Source of the DNA: CAYSCX01 sp964429575
GTDB taxonomy: Bacteria; Desulfobacterota; Binatia; Binatales; Binataceae
DNA: 64,000 bases
Direction of reading: 5' to 3'
NCBI GenBank assembly: GCA_964429575.1
Contig: CAYSCX010000008.1
Coordinates: 28,503 to 92,502, forward strand
Shown one piece after another: positions 42,981-51,762 of this stretch (within the stretch, counting starts at the first letter, position 1; every line of letters begins with the position of its first letter). The notes below the pieces were generated by a model. The model made no database searches. It was not told the origin of the DNA and worked only from the letters and a program-made list of their open reading frames with translations. The translations under genes were made by a program, and so were the position numbers.

Positions 42981-43108
42981 GCTCCGCCGACAAGTATGTC
43001 AGCGGCGCACCGAGGTGGGTTCACCGGCGATGCGAATGAGCCAGCGACGTCAGGCGTTGAGAATAGGGTAGCACCAGTGCGAGAGCGGCTAAAGCGCAGG
43101 CGGCCTGA

Positions 43109-43663
43109 GTGAGAGTGCGGTTGAGCGAGAGCACCGTCACCCGGCGAACGACGCTCAGGGCGGCGCGCCGGGATCGCGACGGCGAGGTCAGAGTAATCGA
43201 GGCCGATTTGCGAAAGCGCGCTCATCGCGCGGCGTTCATCCGCGTCTTCGACTCTTACGTCCGCGATCCGATGGAAGGTGGCAAACCGCTGGCGCCGTCG
43301 GTGCGACGCAGCTTGGCCGGGCGCCTGCGGGCGCATCCGACGACTCACGTCTTTCTAGCCTTCGACGGCGACTCCGCGGTCGGCATGTGCGTGTGCTTCG
43401 CCGGCTTCTCGACGTTCGCCGCCCGCCCCTTGATGAACATTCACGACATTGGGGTACTGCCCGGCCTGCGCGGTCACGGAATCGGCGGTCGCATGATCGC
43501 AGCCGTCGCGGCCAAGGCGTGCAAGCTCGGATGCTGCAAGCTGACGCTCGAGGTGCGCCGCGACAACCGGCGCGCGCGCGGGCTTTACCGCAAAGCCGGC
43601 TTCGCGCAAGTCACCGTGGAGCGCGGACGCGTCCCGGTAGAGTTTTGGGAACGACCGCTCTGA
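43109..43663 (+). CDS. GNAT-family N-acetyltransferase
   Basis: The roughly 184-residue protein has the GNAT core IGVLPGLRGHGIGGRMIAAV (split, about residues 110-130) with the acetyl-CoA loop R-G-x-G-I-G, followed by LTLEVRRDNRRARGLYRKAGFAQV, the typical last helix. A basic 25-residue extension precedes the core, so the true start may be later than the GTG at 43109. The substrate is unknown. It converges on a glyoxalase-like gene. Confidence 0.75.
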   Translation: MRVRLSESTVTRRTTLRAARRDRDGEVRVIEADLRKRAHRAAFIRVFDSYVRDPMEGGKPLAPSVRRSLAGRLRAHPTTHVFLAFDGDSAVGMCVCFAGFSTFAARPLMNIHDIGVLPGLRGHGIGGRMIAAVAAKACKLGCCKLTLEVRRDNRRARGLYRKAGFAQVTVERGRVPVEFWERPL

Positions 43664-43668
43664 TTGCG

Positions 43669-44208
43669 TCAGCGGCGAGGCGGGTTGGTGCTGACGATAT
43701 TCACGTCGCCGTCGAGCCCCATGTCGCGAATCGATGCCTCGAAGCGCGGTTGCATGCGCGCATCATCCTCGCCCAATTCGCGCGTGAAGCACGCATATTC
43801 GAGCTGCATCCCGTTGGGATCCTTGAAGTAAATCGACTTCGCCCAGTCGTGATCGACGACTTCGGTAACCTGCACGCCCTTCGCGATTAACTCCTCGCGC
43901 TTGGCGCAGAGCGCTGCTTCGTTGCTCGCCTCGAAGGCGAAGTGGTAGAAGGCGCTCGGCACGCCGAGGCCGCGGTTGATGCCTGCGTCGTATTCTGCGG
44001 GGACACCCGGCACGCCACGCGCCTCCATGAACGCGAGCAGCTGGTCGCGGCCGGTGTCAAAGAAAATGTGGCGGATCTGGCCGCCTTCTTTGACTTTGAT
44101 AATGTCGCAGCGCACGGGCTTGAAGCCGAGCACACCCTCGTAGAACTCGCGGGTCTTGTCGAGGTCGAGCGTGGAGAGTCCGATGTGCGAAAACCCCTTG
44201 TGCGACAT
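43669..44208 (-). CDS. VOC (glyoxalase/dioxygenase) superfamily protein
   Basis: The 179-residue protein has one paired beta-alpha-beta-beta-beta unit of the vicinal-oxygen-chelate fold: HIGLSTLDLDKTREFYEGVLGF near the start (metal His), IFFDTGRDQLLAF, YHFAFEASN (metal His) and the last strand IYFKDPNGMQLEYACFT with metal Glu. Such proteins bind a divalent metal and act as glyoxalases, isomerases or dioxygenases; the substrate is unknown. Confidence 0.85.
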   Translation of the reverse strand: MSHKGFSHIGLSTLDLDKTREFYEGVLGFKPVRCDIIKVKEGGQIRHIFFDTGRDQLLAFMEARGVPGVPAEYDAGINRGLGVPSAFYHFAFEASNEAALCAKREELIAKGVQVTEVVDHDWAKSIYFKDPNGMQLEYACFTRELGEDDARMQPRFEASIRDMGLDGDVNIVSTNPPRR

Positions 44209-44302
44209 GGTAGTTCCCTCCGATCGGCGGCGTCCTCAGCAAACTAGACCCGTGCGTTGCAAATCGCAAGGTCTGGGTGATGCGGCGGTTGATTGCGGCG
44301 TC

Positions 44303-45826
44303 TCAGTCAGGCACCCCGACTGATTGCAAATCGATTCCCTCCACCGCAATTGCCGGAACGTAGTACGCCTCGGGCGAACCCCAGACCGTCGCGGCATGCG
44401 ACCGAGCGCCGACGGCGAGCGGCGAGTTGAAGACTTGGCTCAGATTCGCGTTGATGCGGAGCGCATTGGGCGCCAGTGGTTCGGCGCGGTTGCCGCTCCG
44501 AATGATGAATGAGTCGCCGCTGACCGTGCAGGTGAAGTCGCCAGCGCGCTGCCCGTTGATAGGGTAGGTGTACCACACTCGTCCGACGTAGATTCCGTCA
44601 CCCACCGTTTTCAGCAGCGCTGCATCAGAGACGCCACCTCGCGAGCGCATCACGACGCTTGTGCCAGCCGTTCCGGGTGATGCATCGTAGCGCCGGGCGC
44701 CGCCCTCGCCCAGACGATAGCCACTCGACGGGGCGAAGCGCGCATTCGCCGGCGCGCCGGGGCCAAGCTTTTGCGCGCGGTGATCATCCGTTGCGAGGCG
44801 ATTGCCGTCATAAAAGTTGGAGAGCAGGCCGACCAGCCTGCCCGCGCGAATCAGATCAGTTCGGCGCGCATCCAGACCCTCGCAGGTGATCGTCCGATGC
44901 ACCGCGCCGCCAGGGTGATGCGGATCATCAGCGAGGCTCAACCGCTTATCCATCACACGCGCGCCAAACCGCCCCTGATACGCGGAGCTTGCGGCAAAGA
45001 AAGAACCCGTCGTGAGAGAACCCATGATCATGTAGTTGAGAATCTCGGCAACAGGTTGCGGACCGAGCACGATGCGATAGCGGCCCGACGGCGGCCGCAC
45101 TCCGGCCGGCAGCGCGAATGCGCGCGATATCGCATCGCGGCCGAGCGAGCCGGCCGCATGACGCATCGTTGCGATTGTGGAGCCGAGCGCGGTCGCAGTG
45201 CCTTTCGCATCCAAGGATTCGATCAGCACGGTGACGGAGGACGTAAAGCGCGCGGCCTCGTCGGCGCGCACCTCAGGGAAATTCGAATTTGCGATCGCGA
45301 TGCGGTCGCTAATCACGCTCACGTCGCCGCCGATTACCAGACCGGGCTGCCTCGCGCGAGCAACGCCGGCCTCCGCGAATCTCTCCAGTGCGGAACTCAG
45401 GATACGCCACGCGCATTCGGCGATGACGCGATCGTCAGCGCGTGCGAGTCCCCCCGCGGTGCGAGCCGCGACACGGCGCGACGCCCCGTCAGCGGGAAGG
45501 CCGGGAAAATGCGGATCGACGACCGCGGTCTGGTGTGCTCGCTTGAGTGCGCGACGAACTCCGTCGAGGCTGAATTCGCCGGCTTCAAAGGCAATGCCCG
45601 TCTTATGCGGGTTGTCTCGCATGACGATTCGTAACTGGAATCCGTCGGCGTCGTGCGACTTGAGCTCTTCGAGGCCGCGGCACGGTATGTCTGACGTGTA
45701 GTTGAGACGTGCGATGCGATTCTGTGCGCTGGCACAATAGACTTCGAATTGCGCGACGCCGCGGCCGGCGGCGACTACCGTCGCAGCGGCGCGGGCGAAT
45801 GCGCGCAGTTCCGCGAGTTTCTTCAC
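44303..45826 (-). CDS. TldE/PmbA-type metalloprotease subunit
   Basis: The 507-residue protein has the PmbA/TldE fold and, as usual for TldE, no HExxxH. The family features include the GSFFAASSAYQGRFGARVMDKRLSLADDP stretch (about residues 275-303), the GLLSNFYDGNRLATDD loop and a C-terminal domain. It forms a heterodimer with TldD. The start overlaps the stop of the TldD gene by ATGA (45823-45826), so the two are coupled. Confidence 0.88.
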   Translation of the reverse strand: MKKLAELRAFARAAATVVAAGRGVAQFEVYCASAQNRIARLNYTSDIPCRGLEELKSHDADGFQLRIVMRDNPHKTGIAFEAGEFSLDGVRRALKRAHQTAVVDPHFPGLPADGASRRVAARTAGGLARADDRVIAECAWRILSSALERFAEAGVARARQPGLVIGGDVSVISDRIAIANSNFPEVRADEAARFTSSVTVLIESLDAKGTATALGSTIATMRHAAGSLGRDAISRAFALPAGVRPPSGRYRIVLGPQPVAEILNYMIMGSLTTGSFFAASSAYQGRFGARVMDKRLSLADDPHHPGGAVHRTITCEGLDARRTDLIRAGRLVGLLSNFYDGNRLATDDHRAQKLGPGAPANARFAPSSGYRLGEGGARRYDASPGTAGTSVVMRSRGGVSDAALLKTVGDGIYVGRVWYTYPINGQRAGDFTCTVSGDSFIIRSGNRAEPLAPNALRINANLSQVFNSPLAVGARSHAATVWGSPEAYYVPAIAVEGIDLQSVGVPD

Positions 45827-47400
45827 GCGCCGCCTCCCAGCCGCGCACGCGAGCGCAGGGTCGGCCCGCCGTTGGACATCCGCTTTACCTGCATCGGCTG
45901 GCCCTTGCCGCAGTTGGGGATTGCGACCAGCCGCAAATCGTTGCCGGCGCCGTCTACATTCATGAAGAAGCGCCGCGAGTCGGAGATGACGCTCCCCGAA
46001 CGGAATAGGCGCCCGATTCGACCGTGGTCAATTTCGTAAACGCGGCGCGCGGAGATGCGGAAGTTCTCGCGCGATTCGGCGATCGACGGAATCTGATGGC
46101 CGCAGACGTAGTAGCCGCGATTGACTTCGGAGATGAGTTTTTCGGGCGAGGACTCGCCGGGGAGAAAGAAAGTATTTGACATGCGGATGAGCGGGACGTG
46201 CCACGCCTCGCTCGCGCGCATCGAGCCGTTGGGCTCGACTCCAAGCGCGGCGGCGGTCGCACGCGAGTTGATGAATCCGCGGAACACCCCGGCGTCGATA
46301 TGCATCGCGCGGGCGCCGCGCGTCCCTTCGTGGTCGTACTGGTAGTGACCATAAGCGTTGAGCGCCGGATCCGAGCAGGCCGAAAGCAGCTGCGAGCCGA
46401 CTTGCCTGCCGATTTCATTGTGGCCGGCAGTGCGAAGAAGCCAACTCCGTCCCGCGTATGCCGCCTCCATTTTGAGCGCGCGGTCGGCTTCGCACGGATG
46501 TCCGACAATTTCGTGCGACAGCAATGCATTGAAATACGGATCGGTCACCACCGTGACTTCACCATCCGGAGGCCGGAGCAGCGGCGCGGCCGCGAGTTCG
46601 CGCGCCTCGCTTGCGAGCGCGACAGCGAATGCTCCGAGGCCGGGATTGGGCATCAATTCGTCGCGCGACCCTTCTGATAAGCACTCCATGCCGCGCTGCT
46701 GGCCGATCGTGTCGAAGATTTCCTGGTGCCCTTCCCCACTTTCGGCGACCACGTAGCAATCGCCCTGCGAGAAGGCGAAAGCTTGGGAGATGAGCGAGCC
46801 TTCGGTGCTCATGAAGAGTTCATGGCGCAGTTCGGTCAACGCTGCGGCGGCATTGAAGGCAATCTCGCGACCCAGCGCCGACGCCCTGCGCGACGCGTCG
46901 AGCGCAAGCGCCCCGATTTCTGCGGCTGAAACTTCGCGTGGATCGCGGCGGTAGTGAGCCGCGACTTCGTCGCGGATTGCGGCCCGTGGCACGAATGCGC
47001 CGGCGGTCAGGCTTCGCGCGGCCGACGGTGCGAGCTTCAAAGCGTCTGCTTTGGCGCGCGCGTTCACTCGCGCGCGTTCGTACGCCGCAGCGAGTCCGCG
47101 TTTCAGCGCGCGCATCAGCTTATCGCGATCGAGCGCGAGCGCACCGACCTCGACACCGCACTGCCCATGCCCGAACACTCCGCCGCGGTCTTTTAGGTGT
47201 ACGGAAGTTCCGAACGCCGCGCTCTGTGTGATGGTGTTCTCACGGGGCTCACCGTTGACGGCGGAGGCCGAAAGGTTGTGGACGACCTCGAAGCGCACGT
47301 CGGCATAGGCGATCGCGCGCCGTTTGCCCGCGAAGCTTGCGAGTGCGGACTCGCCGTCACGGGTGAGAAAGCCGATCGCCCTGAAGTAATCACTCGACAC
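45823..47400 (-). CDS. tldD: TldD metalloprotease
   Basis: The 525-residue protein has the metal-binding HExxxH as HEIVGH at residues 296-301 (followed by PCEAD, where canonical TldD has GLEGD) and the C-terminal region with RMSNTFFLPG and a GYYVCGHQIP strand. TldD/TldE cut peptides, process microcin B17 and affect CcdA. It starts 6 bases after the ABC permease gene on the same strand, which places this protease in a metal-import operon. Confidence 0.88.
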   Translation of the reverse strand: MSSDYFRAIGFLTRDGESALASFAGKRRAIAYADVRFEVVHNLSASAVNGEPRENTITQSAAFGTSVHLKDRGGVFGHGQCGVEVGALALDRDKLMRALKRGLAAAYERARVNARAKADALKLAPSAARSLTAGAFVPRAAIRDEVAAHYRRDPREVSAAEIGALALDASRRASALGREIAFNAAAALTELRHELFMSTEGSLISQAFAFSQGDCYVVAESGEGHQEIFDTIGQQRGMECLSEGSRDELMPNPGLGAFAVALASEARELAAAPLLRPPDGEVTVVTDPYFNALLSHEIVGHPCEADRALKMEAAYAGRSWLLRTAGHNEIGRQVGSQLLSACSDPALNAYGHYQYDHEGTRGARAMHIDAGVFRGFINSRATAAALGVEPNGSMRASEAWHVPLIRMSNTFFLPGESSPEKLISEVNRGYYVCGHQIPSIAESRENFRISARRVYEIDHGRIGRLFRSGSVISDSRRFFMNVDGAGNDLRLVAIPNCGKGQPMQVKRMSNGGPTLRSRARLGGGA

Positions 47401-47406
47401 GTGGAA

Positions 47407-48210
47407 TCAGCGGCGGGTGGCCGCAGCGTAAAGATAGCTGAGGGAGAATGCCACCACGAGAAGCGCGACGATGGTTGGGCCGGTCGGCGTGTCGAACCAG
47501 TACGAACACGCGACTCCCGCGATCGATGAAGTGACGCCAAGCACGGTTGCGAATGCGAACGCACCCTTGAGGCTTTGTGCGACCGAGAGCGCAGCGGCGC
47601 CAGGAGCGACCAGCAGGGCAAACGCCACCAACGCGCCGGTGGCGCGAATCGCGACCGCCACCGCAATTCCTGCGGCGACGTAGAAGAGCGTGTTCCAGAA
47701 CGTCACGCGGATTCCAACCGCGCGCGCCGTATCGGGGTCGTACGCCGAAAACAGAAACTCCTTGTGCGCGAGGTAGAGCAGCGCAAGCACGCCGGCGGCC
47801 GTCGCCGCCAGACCGATGAGCAAAGGCTCCGGCACGGTCAAGATATTGCCGAAGAGCACGTTCAGGATGCCCGCCTCGCCACGCGGAGCCTTGACGATCA
47901 GCAATACCGCGGCGGCTGAACCTCCCGCGTAGAGAATTCCGATGAGCGCCTCGACCGGCAGGCGCTCCGACTCCGCCGCGCGCGCGAGGACCAGGAAGGT
48001 CGCGACCGTCAGCACCATCGCGACTGGAAATGGTTCGACATTGAAGAGCACCGCGAGCGCGACTCCGGCCGAGGAAACCTCGGCGACCGCAGCGCCGACG
48101 AAGACGATCCGCCTGAGCACGACGTAAATCGATAGCGGCGCCAATCCCACCGCGACCAACGCGGCCGCGATAAAGACATTACGGATGAACGGAATTGTGA
48201 ACAGTTCCAT
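47407..48210 (-). CDS. metal ABC transporter permease
   Basis: The 267-residue inner-membrane protein has about eight hydrophobic segments and the ABC-3 family pattern (PLSIYVVLRRIVFVGAAVAEVSSAGVALAV near the start). It pairs with the ATPase encoded immediately upstream, its start being one base before that stop. Family members move zinc, manganese or iron; the metal here is not fixed by sequence. Confidence 0.9.
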   Translation of the reverse strand: MELFTIPFIRNVFIAAALVAVGLAPLSIYVVLRRIVFVGAAVAEVSSAGVALAVLFNVEPFPVAMVLTVATFLVLARAAESERLPVEALIGILYAGGSAAAVLLIVKAPRGEAGILNVLFGNILTVPEPLLIGLAATAAGVLALLYLAHKEFLFSAYDPDTARAVGIRVTFWNTLFYVAAGIAVAVAIRATGALVAFALLVAPGAAALSVAQSLKGAFAFATVLGVTSSIAGVACSYWFDTPTGPTIVALLVVAFSLSYLYAAATRR

Positions 48211-48930
48211 TCAGGATTCCGTCTCCGCGTACGCACGCGCGAGGTTGGCGGGCGCGAGCATCTCCGCCTTCGCACCCGCGATTACGCTTCCGCTTCTGGT
48301 GATCAGCGCGACCCGTCGCGCAAAGTGTTCGATTGCACTCAACATATGAGTGACGAACACGATGGTTGTCCCGCGTTCGCGCTGAAGGCCGAGCAGAAGC
48401 TCCATGATCGCCCGCTCCGCCTCGAGGTCCATGCCGTTGGTCGGCTCGTCGAGCAGCAGTACGTCGGGCTCGCCGGCGAGCGCGCGCGCAATCAGCACGC
48501 GCTGCTGTTGCCCGCCGGACAACTCCCGGAATGGCCGGCTTGCGAGGTTCGCGCTGCGCACGCGGTCGAGGCATGCGAATGTCGCATCGAAGTCCTCTGC
48601 GCGCGGCCGGCGGAGCGGACCGAGCCGTCCATAGCGGCCCATTAGCGCAACCTCGAGCGCGGAGAGAGGAAAGTGCGGGTCCAATTGCTCGCGCTGCGGC
48701 ACGTATCCGAATCGCGGCGCCCGGCCGTCGATCGATGCGATCTCAATGGTTCCGGCGCCCGGTCGCACGAGCCCGAGCAGCATCTTTAGCAGCGTCGTCT
48801 TGCCGCTGCCGTTGGGGCCCATCACGCCGAGGAAGTCGCCGCGCTCGACCTCAAGATCGACGGCGCGCAACACCACGCGCCGGCCGTAGCCGACCGCGAC
48901 TCCGCGCAGCCTAATCAAATCAGTTGGCAT
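48211..48930 (-). CDS. metal ABC transporter ATP-binding protein
   Basis: The 239-residue ATPase has Walker A GPNGSGKTTLLKM, the Q-loop GYVPQREQ, the signature LSGGQQQRVLIARAL, Walker B VLLLDEPTNGMD and the switch His in FVTHML. It is the ZnuC/MntB type. It sits between the binding-protein gene, with an 11-base overlap, and the permease gene. Confidence 0.92.
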   Translation of the reverse strand: MPTDLIRLRGVAVGYGRRVVLRAVDLEVERGDFLGVMGPNGSGKTTLLKMLLGLVRPGAGTIEIASIDGRAPRFGYVPQREQLDPHFPLSALEVALMGRYGRLGPLRRPRAEDFDATFACLDRVRSANLASRPFRELSGGQQQRVLIARALAGEPDVLLLDEPTNGMDLEAERAIMELLLGLQRERGTTIVFVTHMLSAIEHFARRVALITRSGSVIAGAKAEMLAPANLARAYAETES

Positions 48931-49840
48931 GGCGGCCCAAAACGGCGGCGAACTGCTGCACCAGGTAGTCGATCATTGAAATGTAGTCCGCTTGTTCGGG
49001 CGTGGCGCCGACGTTGATGCTGAGCACAAGGCATGGGATTCCCGCCTGCTCGGCGACCAGTTTCCCAATCGAGACTTCGTAGAACGGCTCCGTAACGACG
49101 AGCCTGACTTTCTGCGCCTTGGCAAGTTCGATCACCTGCTGCACGCGCGCCAGCGATGGCACAAACCCGGGCTTGCTCTCGATATCCGTGGGTATGACGA
49201 GGTCGAATGCCTGCGCAAAGTACAACCACGAGTTGTGATACGGGATGAATTTCGCGCCGGCAGAGGGCGCGAGCTGTGCCTGCCACTTGGCCATCGCGTC
49301 GCTGAGCTTCTGCTCGAACGCCTTGAAGTTCGCCTCATAGTAGCTGCGCCCATCCGGATCGATCTGCGTAAAGGCGGTGAAAATGTTGCGCGCCATGATT
49401 AGTCCGTTCGACGGGTTCAGCTGATAATGAGGACTTCCGTAGGGATGGATGTCGCCGAAACTGTAATCGACCTGCCCAACTGGTACGCCGAGCACTGGAA
49501 TCTGATACGAGACATCGGCGTACTGGAGCTTCGGATTCGCCACCTGCTGAATCATCTCGCCGCCCGCGTGCGCCTCCAGTCCAAGGCCCACCAGGAGGAA
49601 CAGTTGGGCGCGATGCAGCTTGTAAAGATCGCTTGGCCTCGGTTCGTAGCGGTCCACGTCCCAATTTCCGGGAACCAGCGCCTGCACATCGACGCGCTCG
49701 CCGCCGACCGACTCCGCGATCGACGCGACGTCGGTCGTGAACGCGATGACGCGGAGCCGCTCCGCCCATGCCGTGCTGTGCGGCGCAGGTGCGATCAGCG
49801 CACACGCCGTAATGACTAGTGTCGTCAATAGTAACTTCAT
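48920..49840 (-). CDS. TroA-type metal-binding protein of the ABC importer, atypical ligands
   Basis: The 306-residue periplasmic protein has a signal peptide (about residues 1-24) and the TroA/ZnuA fold. Of the usual four ligand sites, His persists in SPHYQLNP and in YHNSWLYFA, and Glu in VVTEPFYEVS; but the first motif, normally DPHxYEPTPSD, reads DVDRYEPRPSD with Asp in place of His, and the last, normally LDPLGG, reads LSINVG without the Asp. There is no His-rich loop. This suggests a changed metal or coordination. Confidence 0.8.
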   Translation of the reverse strand: MKLLLTTLVITACALIAPAPHSTAWAERLRVIAFTTDVASIAESVGGERVDVQALVPGNWDVDRYEPRPSDLYKLHRAQLFLLVGLGLEAHAGGEMIQQVANPKLQYADVSYQIPVLGVPVGQVDYSFGDIHPYGSPHYQLNPSNGLIMARNIFTAFTQIDPDGRSYYEANFKAFEQKLSDAMAKWQAQLAPSAGAKFIPYHNSWLYFAQAFDLVIPTDIESKPGFVPSLARVQQVIELAKAQKVRLVVTEPFYEVSIGKLVAEQAGIPCLVLSINVGATPEQADYISMIDYLVQQFAAVLGRHAN

Positions 49841-49846
49841 ATTCAG

Positions 49847-51280
49847 TTAATTCAGATGCTTGAGGTTTCCGAATGAGAACGTTGCCTGCAGGAAGACCGC
49901 ATTGAGCGGCCGCTCCGGACCGCTTGGCGTCGCGTACGTGTATTGCAGGCGCAATCGCGTTCCGTCGGAGACGAAGTAGGTGAGAATCGGCGAGATGCCG
50001 AGCGTGGAACCGTTCGCGACGTTTGGCCGATCGGCCCAATCAACCAGGAGCCCGATGTGGTACCTGAGCGCGAAGTTGTAATCGAACAGTGTGTAGATTC
50101 CGCGCTTGAGCCCGCGATCCCCGACTCCCTTGCGTTGGGTCAGGATGCCCTCGATGTTCCAGGTGAAAATGTTGCGCGGGTCGGGCGCGTACTGAACCTG
50201 CATGAACGCGTCCTCCAGAAACGCCGCACCCCCGCCGCCCGGCCCTTCCGCGAACGACAGGCCGGTGGTCAGCGAGCTGGAATCGAACAGATTACGGGAA
50301 TAGATGAGACTCGCGATGTAGGCGAAGTCGAAGTTCTGCCCGTCGCGATGGTTCCAGCTGACGTCGTTCACGCCTGCCAGCATGTTCGCATCGAACCGCA
50401 AGTCCGCGTCCCACGGATTAGGAATGTAGGTAGATAGATCGATACCGGGTTCGATAAGCCCTTCGTCGCCGATGAAGTTCGCGAGCGCATTCGGGCGGTT
50501 CACCATCGGCAGCGCGAAGGTCTCCAACTGGTTGATGAGGCCAAAGCGCGGCCTGAACTGGCCCGCCTTCACTCCGAGGTTCAGCGGCAACGCTTGTAGC
50601 AACGGGTGCTTGTCGAAAAGGAGATAGGCCTGCTCAACGGAAAATCCCTCCTCGGGTGATCTGTCAATCTCGATTTGCGCAAAGGTGTAGGGGTCGATGG
50701 GAGATGCGAAGATCAGTTCGACGTCGCGTACCAGCAGTTTGTTCTGCGACGGATCGTAGCGCGGGTCGCCCTTGCGCAAATTGTTCTGCTGAAATACGAA
50801 GTCGCCCACCAGGCCCATGTCCGGCAAAAAGATTTTGGGCGGACCCTGCATTCGAGGGATCATCACGCCTTGTTGCTCGGGCTGTTTCATGAGGCGGTAA
50901 CCGGAAGGAAGGGTGGTCGGGGCCGTGACTGGTCCCGGCAGCAAACGCAGGAGCGCCGTCGCGACGGTCATGCCGGCGCCCGGACGATCCTCGGCGCCGG
51001 ATGCGGCCTCCGACGCAGAGGACGCCGCGGTCGCCCCGCTTGATAGTTTCGGTTGCGCCACAGTCTCCACAGCGGGTTTGTCCGGCGAATTTACCAGCCG
51101 GCTCTCAAGCGCATCGAGCCGTCGGGTCGCGTCGCCGAGTTGCGTGCGGAGTATCTGCAACTCCGCCTTCAGATCAGCATTCTCGGTCTTGAGCGTCGCA
51201 TCGGTTTCCGCAGCGGTCGCAGGAGCTGCAAACAAGCCCGCCAGAAAAACGGCCAACATTACGCGTCGATATGCGCGCAT
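49847..51280 (-). CDS. porin with N-terminal coiled coil (OprO/OprP-like)
   Basis: The 477-residue protein has a signal peptide ending TATAAE, a coiled-coil stretch (about residues 25-65, LKTENADLKAELQILRTQLGDATRRLDALE), a linker and a beta barrel of the phosphate-selective-porin type with a final aromatic-rich strand (ATFSFGNL) near the C-terminus. ATG 51280 has GAGGAG about 8 bases upstream. It is 6 bases before the ABC binding-protein gene, so it should let the metal or its carrier cross the outer membrane. Confidence 0.82.
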   Translation of the reverse strand: MRAYRRVMLAVFLAGLFAAPATAAETDATLKTENADLKAELQILRTQLGDATRRLDALESRLVNSPDKPAVETVAQPKLSSGATAASSASEAASGAEDRPGAGMTVATALLRLLPGPVTAPTTLPSGYRLMKQPEQQGVMIPRMQGPPKIFLPDMGLVGDFVFQQNNLRKGDPRYDPSQNKLLVRDVELIFASPIDPYTFAQIEIDRSPEEGFSVEQAYLLFDKHPLLQALPLNLGVKAGQFRPRFGLINQLETFALPMVNRPNALANFIGDEGLIEPGIDLSTYIPNPWDADLRFDANMLAGVNDVSWNHRDGQNFDFAYIASLIYSRNLFDSSSLTTGLSFAEGPGGGGAAFLEDAFMQVQYAPDPRNIFTWNIEGILTQRKGVGDRGLKRGIYTLFDYNFALRYHIGLLVDWADRPNVANGSTLGISPILTYFVSDGTRLRLQYTYATPSGPERPLNAVFLQATFSFGNLKHLN

Positions 51281-51394
51281 CGCACTTCTCCTCTCGCGGC
51301 CTCAGCACGCCGGCGGCGCATTCGCTCCGTCGCGGCACACTCGACGCACGCAGCACCCGTGCGTCACACGTTCGGAATTTCAGGAGCGGAGAGG

Positions 51395-51739
51395 TCAGGC
51401 TGCGAAAGGAGGAGCGCGAGTCTGAACGGACGAGAGATAAAGGCGATCAATCGCGCAAGCCGCGATCACAAGGAGTGTCGCGGACTCGACGCATGGAACC
51501 GATTGTGAAGGCGCTACGACCGGTGCGGGCGTCGCGTGATGAGCAAGCTCGCAAACCGCGCAGACTCCGGCGTTGGTTGAGACCTGTGCCTGTGATGCGG
51601 CATCCGGGCGGAGACGGCCGGCATGGATATGCGCGGCGGTCGCGAACTGGCCGACGAGCACGAATGTGGCGGCGATGCCTGCGAGCCATCGTACGGCGAG
51701 GCGATCGCGAGCTCGGGTCGATGTTCGCAGTGAAAGCAT
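51395..51739 (-). CDS. small HxH/CxxC protein, likely secreted
   Basis: The 114-residue protein has one hydrophobic segment after a basic N-terminus (about residues 17-35, LAGIAATFVLVGQFATA) followed by HIHAG and a CAVCELAHH motif, both of which could bind metal, and another Cys further on. The layout resembles DUF2946-type proteins near metal-transport genes. It precedes the porin gene by a 114-bp gap and is the first gene of the metal operon. Confidence 0.6.
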   Translation of the reverse strand: MLSLRTSTRARDRLAVRWLAGIAATFVLVGQFATAAHIHAGRLRPDAASQAQVSTNAGVCAVCELAHHATPAPVVAPSQSVPCVESATLLVIAACAIDRLYLSSVQTRAPPFAA

Positions 51740-51762
51740 GAATGCAGCGTTCCGCAGGAGCG

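Noticed and set aside
42913..43060. tRNA-Ser gene
   Set aside because: Only TTGGCTGAGTGGTC resembles the D arm; no anticodon stem or T arm with GTTCAA follows, and the similarity is shared with copy 1.
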